Assembly: GCA_035304485.1 (NCBI GenBank)
Contig: DATGPZ010000199.1
Location: forward strand, 1 to 16,599
Reading direction: 5' to 3'
DNA length: 16,599 nucleotides
Origin: ZC4RG17 sp035304485
GTDB taxonomy: Bacteria > Actinomycetota > Acidimicrobiia > Spongiisociales > ZC4RG35
Part shown: positions 7,501 through 15,052 of the stretch, one piece after another
Position numbering within the stretch: the stretch's first letter is position 1
Layout: the number at the start of each line of letters is the position of its first letter
Notes under the pieces: model-generated
Database searches by the model: none
What the model was told of the DNA's origin: nothing
The model's input: only the letters and a program-made list of their open reading frames with translations
Position numbers and translations under genes: made by a program

Positions 7501-10257
7501 ATGACCGACCGCATGAACCTCACCCCCTCGGACAGCACCGAGGCTCCCGGGCCCCTCGAGGCCAACGATTCGCGTCCCACCGACGCCGTGTCGGTCGTCG
7601 CCGCGATCACCGTGGTGTCGGGCGTCGACCCGTCTGCCACCCTCGAAGCGGTCGCCCGCCAGGACGTGAAACCGACATCTATCCGGTTGGTGGGCGGTGA
7701 TACCGAGGGCGAGCCGCGCGGTGTCGTTCTCAACGAGGACCTGGCAGCGGTGGTCGCCGAACTCGACTCGACGGTCGACTACGTATGGATCCTCCACGGT
7801 GACGCCGAACCGCGGCCCGACGCCCTCCGAGCCTTGATCGAGGAGACCGAACGGATCGATGCGTCGCTGGCCGGATCCAAGCTCCTGGTCGGTGGAACGC
7901 AGGACACGCTGGAGAGTGTCGGGTCGGCCACCGACGTCTTCGGGGAGCCCTACAGCGGTCTCGACGAGGGCGAGGTGGACCTCGAGCAGTACGACGTCGT
8001 GCGTGACGTTGCCTTCGTCTCGTCGGTCTCGATGTTGGTCCGCCGCGACCTCCTTCGAGGTCTCGGGGGAGTGGATTCCCTCTTGGCTCCGACGGCCGCC
8101 GGTCTCGACCTGAGCCAGAGGGTCCGAATCGCTGGAGGCCGGGTCATCGTCGTGCCGTCTTCGGAGGTATTCCACCAGCGTCGATGCGGCCGAGGCGACG
8201 GGGGATGGCGAGAGCAGTCCGGTCGATTGCGGGCGATGATAAAGGCGTACCGCCCGGTGACCCTGGTATGGATGCTGCCGTTCTACCTCCTGACCGGGAT
8301 CCTCGATTCTCTCGGTAGCCTGCTGCTCGGGCGGTGGAGGCTCATTCCTCGATACGTTCTGACGTGGGCATGGAACATCGCCCACCTCTCGTCGACCATC
8401 TCTTCCCGACGGACACTCGCGCGGGTGCGACAGGTCGGCGACGAAGAGCTCTTCCGGTACCAGGTCCGAGGATCGGTGCGATTACGCCAGGTCGGCGCCG
8501 AACTGTCCGACCGGGTCCTGACCGCTTTCGACGAGGACAGCACTGTTACCCGCCGGGCCTCCGAGTTGTGGAGTGCCCCTTCGACATGGGGATTCCTGGT
8601 TGCCGCGATCCTCGTCGTTGTGGGGCTGCGATCCATCTTCCTCGGGGGCCTTCCGGTGGTCAGGCATTCGCTTCCCTTCGAGGACCCCTTCACCTCCCTG
8701 TCTCGCTTCGCCGGCGGATGGAACGCCTCCGGGCTCGGCAGCCCCGATGCCGTTCACCCGTCGGTGGTGCCCGCCAGCCTGGTGGAAGCGATCGTGTTCG
8801 GGTCCGGCGAGACGGCTAGATCCATACTCACGTTCTTCGGTTTCCTCGCCGGAGTGACCGGGTTGGCGCGGTTGGCGGCCCGTCTGGGTGTCGGCAGTGG
8901 CGCGGCGTACCTGGCCGGGGTGGCGAGCCTGTTCGGAATGCCCGCAGCGATGCTCGCCGCCGATGGCCGCTGGTCCGCCCTCATGGGCGCCGCTCTTCTT
9001 CCGTGGGCGCTGGTGGCGGTCACCGGTCCGCGCCCGGCGAGCCGACGGAGGCTCTTGGGCGCGATGGGACTCGCCTTGGTGACGACCACGGTGGTCACCT
9101 TCTTCGTGCCTGCCCTCGGTGTGGTCCCGCTCTTGTTCGCCCTGGCCGTGAAGGTCGTGGGCAGGTTCCAGTCGCGTCTCCTCGTGGCCCTCGTGGGCAC
9201 AGCCGGCGCCGGCGTGGGCCTTCCATATCTCCATGATCGCCTGCCCCTCCTCCTCGATGGCGCTCAGATCCCGGTCCCGACCGACCTGTTGGCGGTGGTC
9301 GTACTCGCCGCAGCCCTGGGGCTGGGAATGGTCGCCGGGTCCTGGCGGGCCGGTCTGTTGGCGGCCGGGATGTCGTTCGGCGGGATCACGATCGCTCGGG
9401 CCGTGGGATCGGATATCCAGGAGGCATTGCTGGCCGTTTCGGCGGTCGGAGTGGGGCTCGCCGCAGCTACTGCGATGCGGACCTGGGACCGGCCGGGCGC
9501 CTTCACGTGGCTGTCGCGACTCGCCGGCGCCGCTCTGGTCGTCATTTCTCTGGCGGGCCTGGCAGGTGGTCGGGCCGGGATGCCGGCCGACCAATGGGGT
9601 GAGGGCCTCGACTTCATTCGGATGGCCGAGACCGGTGCCGAACGGGTCCTGCTCATCGCGGCTGATCCTGCTCGACTGCCGGGCGAATCCAGGCAGGGAC
9701 CGGGCTTCTTCTACCGTACGGTGGACGCCCGTGGAGTGACCCTCGACCAGGGCATCCTCCCCGAGTTCGACGACGGAGACGCGGCTCTCGGCGGCGTTCT
9801 CGAGGAGATCGCCTCCGGTGCCACTCTCCGCCCGGGCGAGAAGCTGTCGGAATTCGGGATCCATTGGCTGGTCGTCACCGACGAGGCGGCCGAATTGCTG
9901 CGGCCGGCTCTCGACACGCAGGTGGACCTGAATCCCTTCCCGTTCGCCGAAGGCCGGACGGTCTACGAGAACACCGTGGTGCGGCCGGTGGCCGAGGCGG
10001 AGGACGGAACACCCTGGGAGCGGGACGGGACAGGTTTCGTCGGCCCGGAGACATCCCAGAACGTTCGCCTGGCCATCCAAGGAAACCCGGCCTGGGGCCC
10101 TCTCTGGCAGGGCGAGGGTTGGGCAGGTTGGGTTTCCGGTCAACTCGGATACACCACCTACCGGAACCGGCGACCGGAGGTAGCCATCGCCATCGCCGCC
10201 GCGGTAATGCTCCTCGGCGGCGCCGGCCTGGCCGTATGGGGAAGGAGAATGCCGTGA
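7501..10257 (+). CDS. Large membrane protein with N-terminal GT2-like domain and C-terminal polytopic region
   Basis: The 918-aa protein begins with a GT2/GT-A-like domain (about 30-230) containing WILHGDAEPRPDAL near 96-109 at the DxD position, an acceptor-side segment VSSVSMLVRRDLL, and GLDLSQRVRIAGG about 201-213. Hydrophobic segments start near 253-275. A long polytopic region runs from about 363, with GGWNASGLGS at 405-414, then an extracytoplasmic-looking segment (roughly 700-870) and a last membrane helix near the C-terminus. In other actinobacteria, from memory, a GT2 protein of about 1000 aa precedes a DUF5719 gene, as here. A role in export or transfer of an envelope glycan is likely; donor and acceptor are unknown. 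The start ATG 7501 lacks a clear Shine-Dalgarno; ATG 7513 is an alternative. A -10-like TACGCT at 7427-7432 would give a leader of about 60 nt. The stop overlaps the next gene by 4 bp. Confidence 0.82.
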   Translation: MTDRMNLTPSDSTEAPGPLEANDSRPTDAVSVVAAITVVSGVDPSATLEAVARQDVKPTSIRLVGGDTEGEPRGVVLNEDLAAVVAELDSTVDYVWILHGDAEPRPDALRALIEETERIDASLAGSKLLVGGTQDTLESVGSATDVFGEPYSGLDEGEVDLEQYDVVRDVAFVSSVSMLVRRDLLRGLGGVDSLLAPTAAGLDLSQRVRIAGGRVIVVPSSEVFHQRRCGRGDGGWREQSGRLRAMIKAYRPVTLVWMLPFYLLTGILDSLGSLLLGRWRLIPRYVLTWAWNIAHLSSTISSRRTLARVRQVGDEELFRYQVRGSVRLRQVGAELSDRVLTAFDEDSTVTRRASELWSAPSTWGFLVAAILVVVGLRSIFLGGLPVVRHSLPFEDPFTSLSRFAGGWNASGLGSPDAVHPSVVPASLVEAIVFGSGETARSILTFFGFLAGVTGLARLAARLGVGSGAAYLAGVASLFGMPAAMLAADGRWSALMGAALLPWALVAVTGPRPASRRRLLGAMGLALVTTTVVTFFVPALGVVPLLFALAVKVVGRFQSRLLVALVGTAGAGVGLPYLHDRLPLLLDGAQIPVPTDLLAVVVLAAALGLGMVAGSWRAGLLAAGMSFGGITIARAVGSDIQEALLAVSAVGVGLAAATAMRTWDRPGAFTWLSRLAGAALVVISLAGLAGGRAGMPADQWGEGLDFIRMAETGAERVLLIAADPARLPGESRQGPGFFYRTVDARGVTLDQGILPEFDDGDAALGGVLEEIASGATLRPGEKLSEFGIHWLVVTDEAAELLRPALDTQVDLNPFPFAEGRTVYENTVVRPVAEAEDGTPWERDGTGFVGPETSQNVRLAIQGNPAWGPLWQGEGWAGWVSGQLGYTTYRNRRPEVAIAIAAAVMLLGGAGLAVWGRRMP

Positions 10258-11522
10258 GGGTCGTTGCGCTCGCCGTGGTGGCGATTCTGGCGGCGGCGAT
10301 CTTCGTCGTCCCTGAGCCGGGCCAGCAGGTGCCCGGGCCGCCTGCTCCGGCGGCTCCCGCCGGCTACACCGTCTGCCCTCTCGTCGAGTCGGCTCGCCGA
10401 ACCACGGTTCTCGACGTTCTGGGAGGAGGTGCGGGCGAGGTCGACGCCAACGTGTTCGCAGGTGGCGCCATCGCGGCCGACACCACGGTCCAACTACCCG
10501 AGGAGGGGAGTGCGGCGGTCGAGGTGTCCGAACTGACAGGAATCGCCCTCGCCCCGGTCCTGATCGGCTTCGACGACCCGAGTCGCCGCGTCCAGACCTC
10601 CCTCACTGGTGCCGGCATCGGCTCTGCTTCGTGTGCGCCGGCCTCGCCGGAGCCACAGCTGTTCCTGGGTGGTGATTCCGTGGAGGGCACCGTCTACACC
10701 CTCTTGCTCTCGAATCCGTTCGCTGGATCGGCGACAGTCGACCTTCTCGCCGCCTCCGAGGTTGGGGTCGAGACCGATCCGGGACTGGAAGGCATCGTGG
10801 TCCCGCCCCGCTCGATCGTGCCGGTCGAGCTCTCCAGCCTGCTGCCTGGACGTCAGCTCATGTCGGTGGCGGTGGTCACGAGATCCGGCCGGGTGGTCGC
10901 CGGCGCGAAACACGAGTCGGGGAGCGACTTCAGCGCCGTATCGGGTATCCAGGCCTCGAGCGACTGGTACCTGCCCTTCCCGCAGATCGAGGGCGCGTAC
11001 GGAACACTCGCACTCTACAACCCCTCCGGCTCCGAGGTTCCGTTCCAGCTCGACGTCTACGGGCCGGATGAGGTGTTCGAAGCAGCCCACGAGGACGTGA
11101 TTCCGGCCCGCTCGCAGGTCGTCCTGGCAGCGCGTGACTTCCTGGAAGGCCCGGGAGTGCTCCGGGTCGTGGCCACTGCGCCCTTGGGAGCGGTGGCGCG
11201 TTTCGCCGGTGAGGCCGGGGAAGCGGTCTTCCCGGGTGTGGCCACCCCCGGACCGTCCTGGCTGCTACCCGGTGCGGGGCGCCACGGAGCCTCTCAGGCG
11301 TACATGTTCAATGCCGGGGTCGGCGAGGCGACCGCCCGTCTCGTGGCTCCCGACGGCCAAGAGATCGCTACCGAGACGGTTCCTTCTGGAGCGATGGTGG
11401 CCGTCGACCTGCCGGCGGGGTCAGGGGCATCCGTGGAGGCCGACTCGGAGATCGTGGTCGTGTGGATGACCGTCGGCGACGGCGTCCTCGCCGCCGACGC
11501 CGGCCGCCAGCCCCACGAATGA
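10254..11522 (+). CDS. DUF5719-like exported protein
   Basis: The 422-aa protein has an N-terminal hydrophobic segment (about 3-19) that acts as signal peptide or membrane anchor, then a Pro/Ala-rich linker (20-37) and a beta-rich extracytoplasmic part. Cys41 and Cys127 are early cysteines that could form a disulfide. Repeated segments of the type FLGGDSVEGTVYTLLLSNP, ALYNPSGSEVPFQLDVYG and YMFNAGVGEATARLVAPDG suggest several Ig-like beta-sandwich repeats, as in DUF5719 proteins. No catalytic motif is recognised. GTG 10254 is chosen because AAGGAG lies 6 nt upstream; the GTGA overlap with the glycosyltransferase stop and the ATGA overlap with the next gene imply translational coupling on both sides. 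It may be a periplasmic partner of the glycosyltransferase; this is inference. Confidence 0.8.
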   Translation: MRVVALAVVAILAAAIFVVPEPGQQVPGPPAPAAPAGYTVCPLVESARRTTVLDVLGGGAGEVDANVFAGGAIAADTTVQLPEEGSAAVEVSELTGIALAPVLIGFDDPSRRVQTSLTGAGIGSASCAPASPEPQLFLGGDSVEGTVYTLLLSNPFAGSATVDLLAASEVGVETDPGLEGIVVPPRSIVPVELSSLLPGRQLMSVAVVTRSGRVVAGAKHESGSDFSAVSGIQASSDWYLPFPQIEGAYGTLALYNPSGSEVPFQLDVYGPDEVFEAAHEDVIPARSQVVLAARDFLEGPGVLRVVATAPLGAVARFAGEAGEAVFPGVATPGPSWLLPGAGRHGASQAYMFNAGVGEATARLVAPDGQEIATETVPSGAMVAVDLPAGSGASVEADSEIVVVWMTVGDGVLAADAGRQPHE

Positions 11523-11851
11523 CGGAGCGTCTGATTCTGCTGATCGTTCTCGCCGCGGTCACGGCCGCCGTCATCTACTTTTTCCGTCGCCGTCCCGTTC
11601 TCAACAGCCGTTCTCTCACGGCCACGGGACTTCCGCCTGGCACGTATCTCCTGACGTCGGATGGCTGCGACACCTGCGAACGGGCGCGAGATACCTTGAC
11701 CCGCCGGGGCCGGTCGTACACCGAGCTTTCCTGGCAGAAGAACCCCGACGTCTTCGAGCGACTGCATATCGATGCGGTGCCCTCCGTGCTCGTCATCGAG
11801 GAAGGTGGGGACGGTCGCTGGTGGCGTGGAGGAGTCCCGCGGCGGTTGTGA
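11519..11851 (+). CDS. Membrane-anchored thioredoxin/glutaredoxin-like protein
   Basis: The 110-aa protein has an N-terminal hydrophobic helix (about 4-21) followed by Arg residues (FFRRRP), then a small thioredoxin-fold domain with redox motif GCDTCERA (Cys50 and Cys53), a helix ERARDTLTRRG, and AVPSV (Pro88) as the expected cis-proline loop. The positive-inside rule places Arg 23-25 in the cytoplasm, so a helix entering from outside with the domain inside is one reading; an uncleaved signal anchor with the domain outside is the other. Its ATG overlaps the DUF5719 stop (ATGA). Genetic coupling to an exported protein with two early cysteines fits a thiol-maintenance role, but a general glutaredoxin-like reductase is equally possible. 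Confidence 0.8.
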   Translation: MTERLILLIVLAAVTAAVIYFFRRRPVLNSRSLTATGLPPGTYLLTSDGCDTCERARDTLTRRGRSYTELSWQKNPDVFERLHIDAVPSVLVIEEGGDGRWWRGGVPRRL

Positions 11852-11929
11852 AGCCTCGTGCCGGGCCGGTTTGACCGCAGCGAGCGCCTCCTGCGTTCGA
11901 CAATGCCAGGAGTACGAGGGAAAGTCGGT

Positions 11930-11935
11930 TAGCCT
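11930..11935 (+). promoter_or_regulatory. Possible -10 element giving a leaderless DUF3499 mRNA
   Basis: TAGCCT fits TAnnnT and ends 7 nt before the ATG at 11943, so the predicted transcription start falls at or within a base of the start codon. The gene has no Shine-Dalgarno, as expected for a leaderless transcript. No clear -35 is visible. Confidence 0.45.
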
Positions 11936-11942
11936 GCCGGCC

Positions 11943-12161
11943 ATGCTTGCGAGATGCGCCCGTTGTGGCACCCCGGCAGCTACCTTCATGTCGTTCGACT
12001 ACGCCGAGCGGGCCGTCTGGCTGGAGGATTTGAGCTCCAGTTCGGGAGAGCCGGGCCATCCTCTGTGCGTCGACCATGCCGACCGCCTCACCCCACCGAT
12101 GGGTTGGAGTCTCACCGACCGGCGGACGGTGACCCCGTTGTTCGCGTTCGACGTCGCCTGA
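11943..12161 (+). CDS. DUF3499 family small Cys-rich protein
   Basis: The 72-aa protein starts CARCGTPAATFMSFDY and carries CxxC at Cys5/Cys8 and CxxH at Cys42/His45 (LCVDHADRLTPPMGW). This spacing is typical of actinobacterial DUF3499 proteins such as the M. tuberculosis Rv3258c type, which sit beside the phosphomannomutase gene. The four residues could bind one zinc ion. Function is unknown. ATG 11943 is chosen because homologues begin just before the first CxxC and because a -10-like TAGCCT ends 7 nt upstream. A start further upstream would read into the preceding gene. A 91-bp gap separates it from the thioredoxin-like gene, so it probably has its own promoter; the next gene starts 12 nt downstream. 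Confidence 0.85.
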   Translation: MLARCARCGTPAATFMSFDYAERAVWLEDLSSSSGEPGHPLCVDHADRLTPPMGWSLTDRRTVTPLFAFDVA

Positions 12162-12173
12162 TCACGCTGGACC

Positions 12174-12443
12174 ATGGGGCTCGATCGTGATCTCCTCGAC
12201 GCGGTCCGGGAACTCGACGACCACGAGCTGCGACGCCTCCTGATCCTGGCCCGAGCCCATCTCGAGCGGACAGGTGCCCTCGCTCCCGACGAGAACGTCT
12301 CCGTGGGACTTCGCCAGCAGGCCGTGAAGTGCGGCAAGGCCGCCTGCACCCGCTGTCCCCACGGTCCCTATTGGTATGCGTACTGGACAGAGAACGGCCG
12401 CAGGCGCAGCCGCTACCTCGGTCGCCTGTTGGAAGAGGAGTGA
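12174..12443 (+). CDS. Small Cys-rich protein, DUF6788-like
   Basis: The 89-aa protein has an acidic helical N-terminal half (about 3-33, DLLDAVRELDDHELRRLL) and a C-terminal metal-binding-like module: VKCGKAACTRCPHGPYWYAYW, with Cys53, Cys58, Cys61 and His63, followed by a basic stretch GRRRSRYLG. This CGKxxC...HGPYWY pattern matches proteins labelled DUF6788, whose function is not known; the basic tail would suit nucleic-acid contact. It starts 12 nt after DUF3499 and has no clear Shine-Dalgarno, so it is likely read from the same transcript. The start ATG 12174 is the best of few options. Confidence 0.72.
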   Translation: MGLDRDLLDAVRELDDHELRRLLILARAHLERTGALAPDENVSVGLRQQAVKCGKAACTRCPHGPYWYAYWTENGRRRSRYLGRLLEEE

Positions 12444-12458
12444 TTCGCTGACACGCTG

Positions 12459-12486
12459 TGGAAAACGGCGTGCCCGTCGATAGACT
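12459..12486 (+). promoter_or_regulatory. Promoter for the zinc-ribbon / membrane-protein pair
   Basis: TGGAAA at 12459-12464 (4 of 6 matches to TTGACA) and TAGACT at 12481-12486 (TAnnnT) are separated by 16 bp. The start codon of the zinc-ribbon gene lies 29 nt after the -10, with GAGGAA in the leader. The same TAGACT hexamer occurs before the phosphomannomutase gene. Confidence 0.5.
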
Positions 12487-12515
12487 CTGCGTTCCCCGTT
12501 TCAAATTGAGGAAGT

Positions 12516-12692
12516 ATGGACTGTCCCCAATGTCGCGCCCGCGACGTAATCGAGATCAAGCACCGGCTTCCGGACGGAACCGAGGTCCATTTCTTCTCTT
12601 GTCATCGGTGTGAAGAGAAGTGGTGGGACCGCGATGGCACACAGATCGAGCTCGGACAGATCCTCGACATAGTCCGCAACTCGGGGCGGTGA
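12516..12692 (+). CDS. Small zinc-ribbon protein (58 aa)
   Basis: The ATG at 12516 with GAGGAA 2 nt upstream opens a 58-codon frame starting MDCPQCRARDVIEIKH. Two CxxC knuckles (Cys3/Cys6 and Cys29/Cys32) enclose a beta-hairpin-sized segment, which is the layout of a TFIIS/RPB9-like zinc ribbon. A WWDRDG turn and a short helix ELGQILDIVRN follow. No enzyme motif is present. Its stop overlaps the GTG start of the membrane protein by 4 bp (GTGA, 12689-12692), so the two are probably translated in a coupled way. It has its own predicted promoter. Role unknown; it could be a regulator or assembly factor for the coupled membrane protein. Confidence 0.8.
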   Translation: MDCPQCRARDVIEIKHRLPDGTEVHFFSCHRCEEKWWDRDGTQIELGQILDIVRNSGR

Positions 12693-15052
12693 CCACTTCG
12701 TCCGCCCCTCGCGTGAGGTGGTGGATTCCGGCCTTCATCCTCGCTGGCCTGTCCGCCGTCGTCCTCTCTGTCATGAACCCGGGGCTCCTGGTGAGCTCGA
12801 CCACGCCCACGGGTGGGGACATGGGTGCCCACGTCTTGGGGCCTGCCTACATGCGCGACGTCCTCCTGCCGCAAGGGCGGGTCATGGGGTGGTCGCAGGC
12901 CTGGTTCGCGGGCTTTCCTGCCTTCTACTTCTATTTCCCCCTGCCGTCCCTGGTCATCGTCTTCCTCGACCTGTTCCTCCCATACGGCGTCGCCTTCAAG
13001 GTCGTGACCGTTCTCGGTCTCATCGGGACGCCTCCTGCCGCCTATTACCTGGCCCGGTCGCTGAAACTCGGTCGGATCGTTTCCTCGGTGGCAGCCGCCT
13101 CCGGCGTCGTGTTCGTGTTTCTGGAGAGCTACACGATCTATGGCGCCAACGTCGCCTCGACCCTCGCGGGTGAGTTCTCGTTCTCGTGGTCGTTCGCCTT
13201 CTCACTCCTCTACATGGGAAGCCTGATTCGTGGCCTCCGAGACGATCGGAAGTATCTCGTCTGGGCGGGTGTCTTCCTGGGCCTGACCGCGTTGTGTCAC
13301 GTGATCACGACGATCGTGATCGTCCTCGCCTCGATCCCTGTGCTCTTCTGGAGACGGGGATGGCGAACGATCCTGGTGTGGATGGGTGGCTTCGCCCTGG
13401 CGGGATTCTGGGCGCTGCCGCTCCTGGCCCGGATCGGATACACGTCGGACATGGCCTGGACCCCTCTCAACGACCTGGCGGAGATCCTTCCGCCGGAGAT
13501 GTGGCTGCTCCTACCTCTGGCGATCGTCGGGGCGATCCTCATGGCCCGTCGGACCCAGCGGGTCATCCCGGTCGCAGCCTTCACCCTCCTCCCGGTGATC
13601 TACTTCCCACTTCCCGCCACTCTCCATCAGGCGCTCCCCGAGATATTCACCGAGGAACGCTGGAAGCTCTGGAATGGGCGGCTCTTGCCCTACTGGTACT
13701 TCGGTGTGGCGTTCCTGGCAGCGATCGCGGTCGGATTCGCCGCCCGCTGGATCATGCGGCAGTTGCCGGAGCGGGCGTCGGTTTGGTGGCCGCGGGCCCT
13801 GGTCGCCCTCGCCGGCGTGGTCGCCTATGTGATCGCGGCCGGCAACCAGGACACCCCGCCCTGGCTGGCGGTCGGGATCGGTGTGGCGGCGATCGTCCTG
13901 GTCGGAATCACGTTCCTCTTCCGTGGTCGGGTCCTCGTCCGGTCGGTCGTGACCTCCGCTGCGGCCGGTGTTCTGGCGTTGGGCGCTCTGGCCGGTGTGA
14001 ACTTCGTGGATGGCTGGGCACGATGGAACTACGAGGGTTACGAACGCAAGGGCTCCTGGGAGGAGTACCAGGCTCTGATGGCGACCATCTCCGAGTTGCC
14101 CGATGGACGGGTCCTGTGGGAGCCGGACAGCCGGGAGGGTGAAGGTCTGGGCAAGTACGGCACGCCGATGTCCCCGATGCTGATCCCGTACTGGACCCAG
14201 TGGAGGTTCCCATCCGTCGAAGGGCTGTTCTTCGAGTCGAGCCTCACCACACCATTCCATTTCATCCTCGCGGGGGAGATGGCCCGGCATCCCTCCAACC
14301 CGATACCCGGACTGCAATACCACAACTTCGCCATGGACCGGGGGGTGAAGCACATGGATCTGTACGGGGTCCGGTACTACGTCGCGTACAACGAGGAGGC
14401 CGCCGACAAGGCCAGTGACATGGCCGAGCTGGCGTACGTGACCGAATCGCCCCCGTTCACCATCTTCGAGCGAGGCGAACAGGACCTGGTCGAAGTGGCC
14501 ACCCATCAGCCGGCTGTCTATGGGGCACCCGATGGTGGGATCGCCAGCAAGATCCTGGCGGTGTTCGGCGCCGGGTCCCAGGGCCCCACCTTCAACGACC
14601 TCGCCTTCGAGTGGTACGAGAACATCGACCTGATAGATCGTTGGGTGGTGGCCGACGGTCCCGATTCGTGGCCGCGGGTCGACTCACTCGACGAGCTGCC
14701 CGACGAGCCGCTCGACGTCTCCGGCGAGGTCTCGGACGTGGTGGTCGACGACCACCGCATCAGCTTCCGGACCACGGCGGTCGGGGTACCGCACCTGGTC
14801 AAGGTCTCCTATTTCCCGAACTGGGTGGCGGAGGGCGCAGCCGGGCCCTACCACGCCGCTCCCTCCTTGATGGTCGTCGTACCGGAACAGGAAGAAGTGG
14901 TGATCGAGTTCCGCCACCGGCTGGCGGAATGGGTGGGGATCGGCCTGAGCGTGTCGGCGGTGGTCGCCCTGGCCGGGTTCGGACTCAGCCTTCGGCGCCG
15001 AGGATCCGACGGATACGCCACAGACCCCTCAGAGTCCGCGGAACCCGCTTGA
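12689..15052 (+). CDS. Polytopic membrane protein, PTPS_related / GT-C-like
   Basis: The 787-aa protein has about 10-12 predicted membrane helices: one at 10-28, then several between about 87 and 440, and a last one near 757-775. After the first helix comes an extracytoplasmic loop with GGDMGAH at 42-48, and then WFAGFPAFYFYFPLPS at 72-87, the hallmark of proteins annotated with the 6-pyruvoyl-tetrahydropterin synthase related domain. LAGEFSFSWSF lies at 159-169 and WKLWNGRLLPYWY at 325-337. The acidic/His loop after helix 1 is where GT-C glycosyltransferases keep catalytic residues. The C-terminal part (about 445-755) looks extracytoplasmic and contains YGVRYYVAYN at 559-568. A lipid-linked sugar transferase or flippase-associated role is inferred; despite the domain name it is not a pterin enzyme. 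GTG 12689 overlaps the zinc-ribbon stop. The 3' end overlaps the convergent GT2 gene by 68 bp. Confidence 0.82.
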   Translation: MTTSSAPRVRWWIPAFILAGLSAVVLSVMNPGLLVSSTTPTGGDMGAHVLGPAYMRDVLLPQGRVMGWSQAWFAGFPAFYFYFPLPSLVIVFLDLFLPYGVAFKVVTVLGLIGTPPAAYYLARSLKLGRIVSSVAAASGVVFVFLESYTIYGANVASTLAGEFSFSWSFAFSLLYMGSLIRGLRDDRKYLVWAGVFLGLTALCHVITTIVIVLASIPVLFWRRGWRTILVWMGGFALAGFWALPLLARIGYTSDMAWTPLNDLAEILPPEMWLLLPLAIVGAILMARRTQRVIPVAAFTLLPVIYFPLPATLHQALPEIFTEERWKLWNGRLLPYWYFGVAFLAAIAVGFAARWIMRQLPERASVWWPRALVALAGVVAYVIAAGNQDTPPWLAVGIGVAAIVLVGITFLFRGRVLVRSVVTSAAAGVLALGALAGVNFVDGWARWNYEGYERKGSWEEYQALMATISELPDGRVLWEPDSREGEGLGKYGTPMSPMLIPYWTQWRFPSVEGLFFESSLTTPFHFILAGEMARHPSNPIPGLQYHNFAMDRGVKHMDLYGVRYYVAYNEEAADKASDMAELAYVTESPPFTIFERGEQDLVEVATHQPAVYGAPDGGIASKILAVFGAGSQGPTFNDLAFEWYENIDLIDRWVVADGPDSWPRVDSLDELPDEPLDVSGEVSDVVVDDHRISFRTTAVGVPHLVKVSYFPNWVAEGAAGPYHAAPSLMVVVPEQEEVVIEFRHRLAEWVGIGLSVSAVVALAGFGLSLRRRGSDGYATDPSESAEPA

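Noticed and set aside
8482..10143. 553-codon open frame on the minus strand, inside the glycosyltransferase gene
   Set aside because: It is the antisense shadow of a high-GC gene. The product is rich in Arg, Gly, Pro and His with no recognisable domain, while the plus-strand frame has clear GT2 and membrane features.
11888..11912. Hairpin CTCCTG / CAGGAG between the thioredoxin-like and DUF3499 genes
   Set aside because: The 6-bp stem has a 13-nt loop and no following T-run, so it is not a convincing intrinsic terminator.
12620..12688. Upstream start for the large membrane protein
   Set aside because: It would add a charged non-family stretch and overlap the zinc-ribbon gene deeply; the GTG at 12689 gives the usual N-terminal helix and a 4-bp overlap.
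13511..14506. 331-codon minus-strand frame opposite the PTPS_related-type gene
   Set aside because: Composition is biased to Arg, Gly, Asp and His without motifs; it is a reading-frame shadow.
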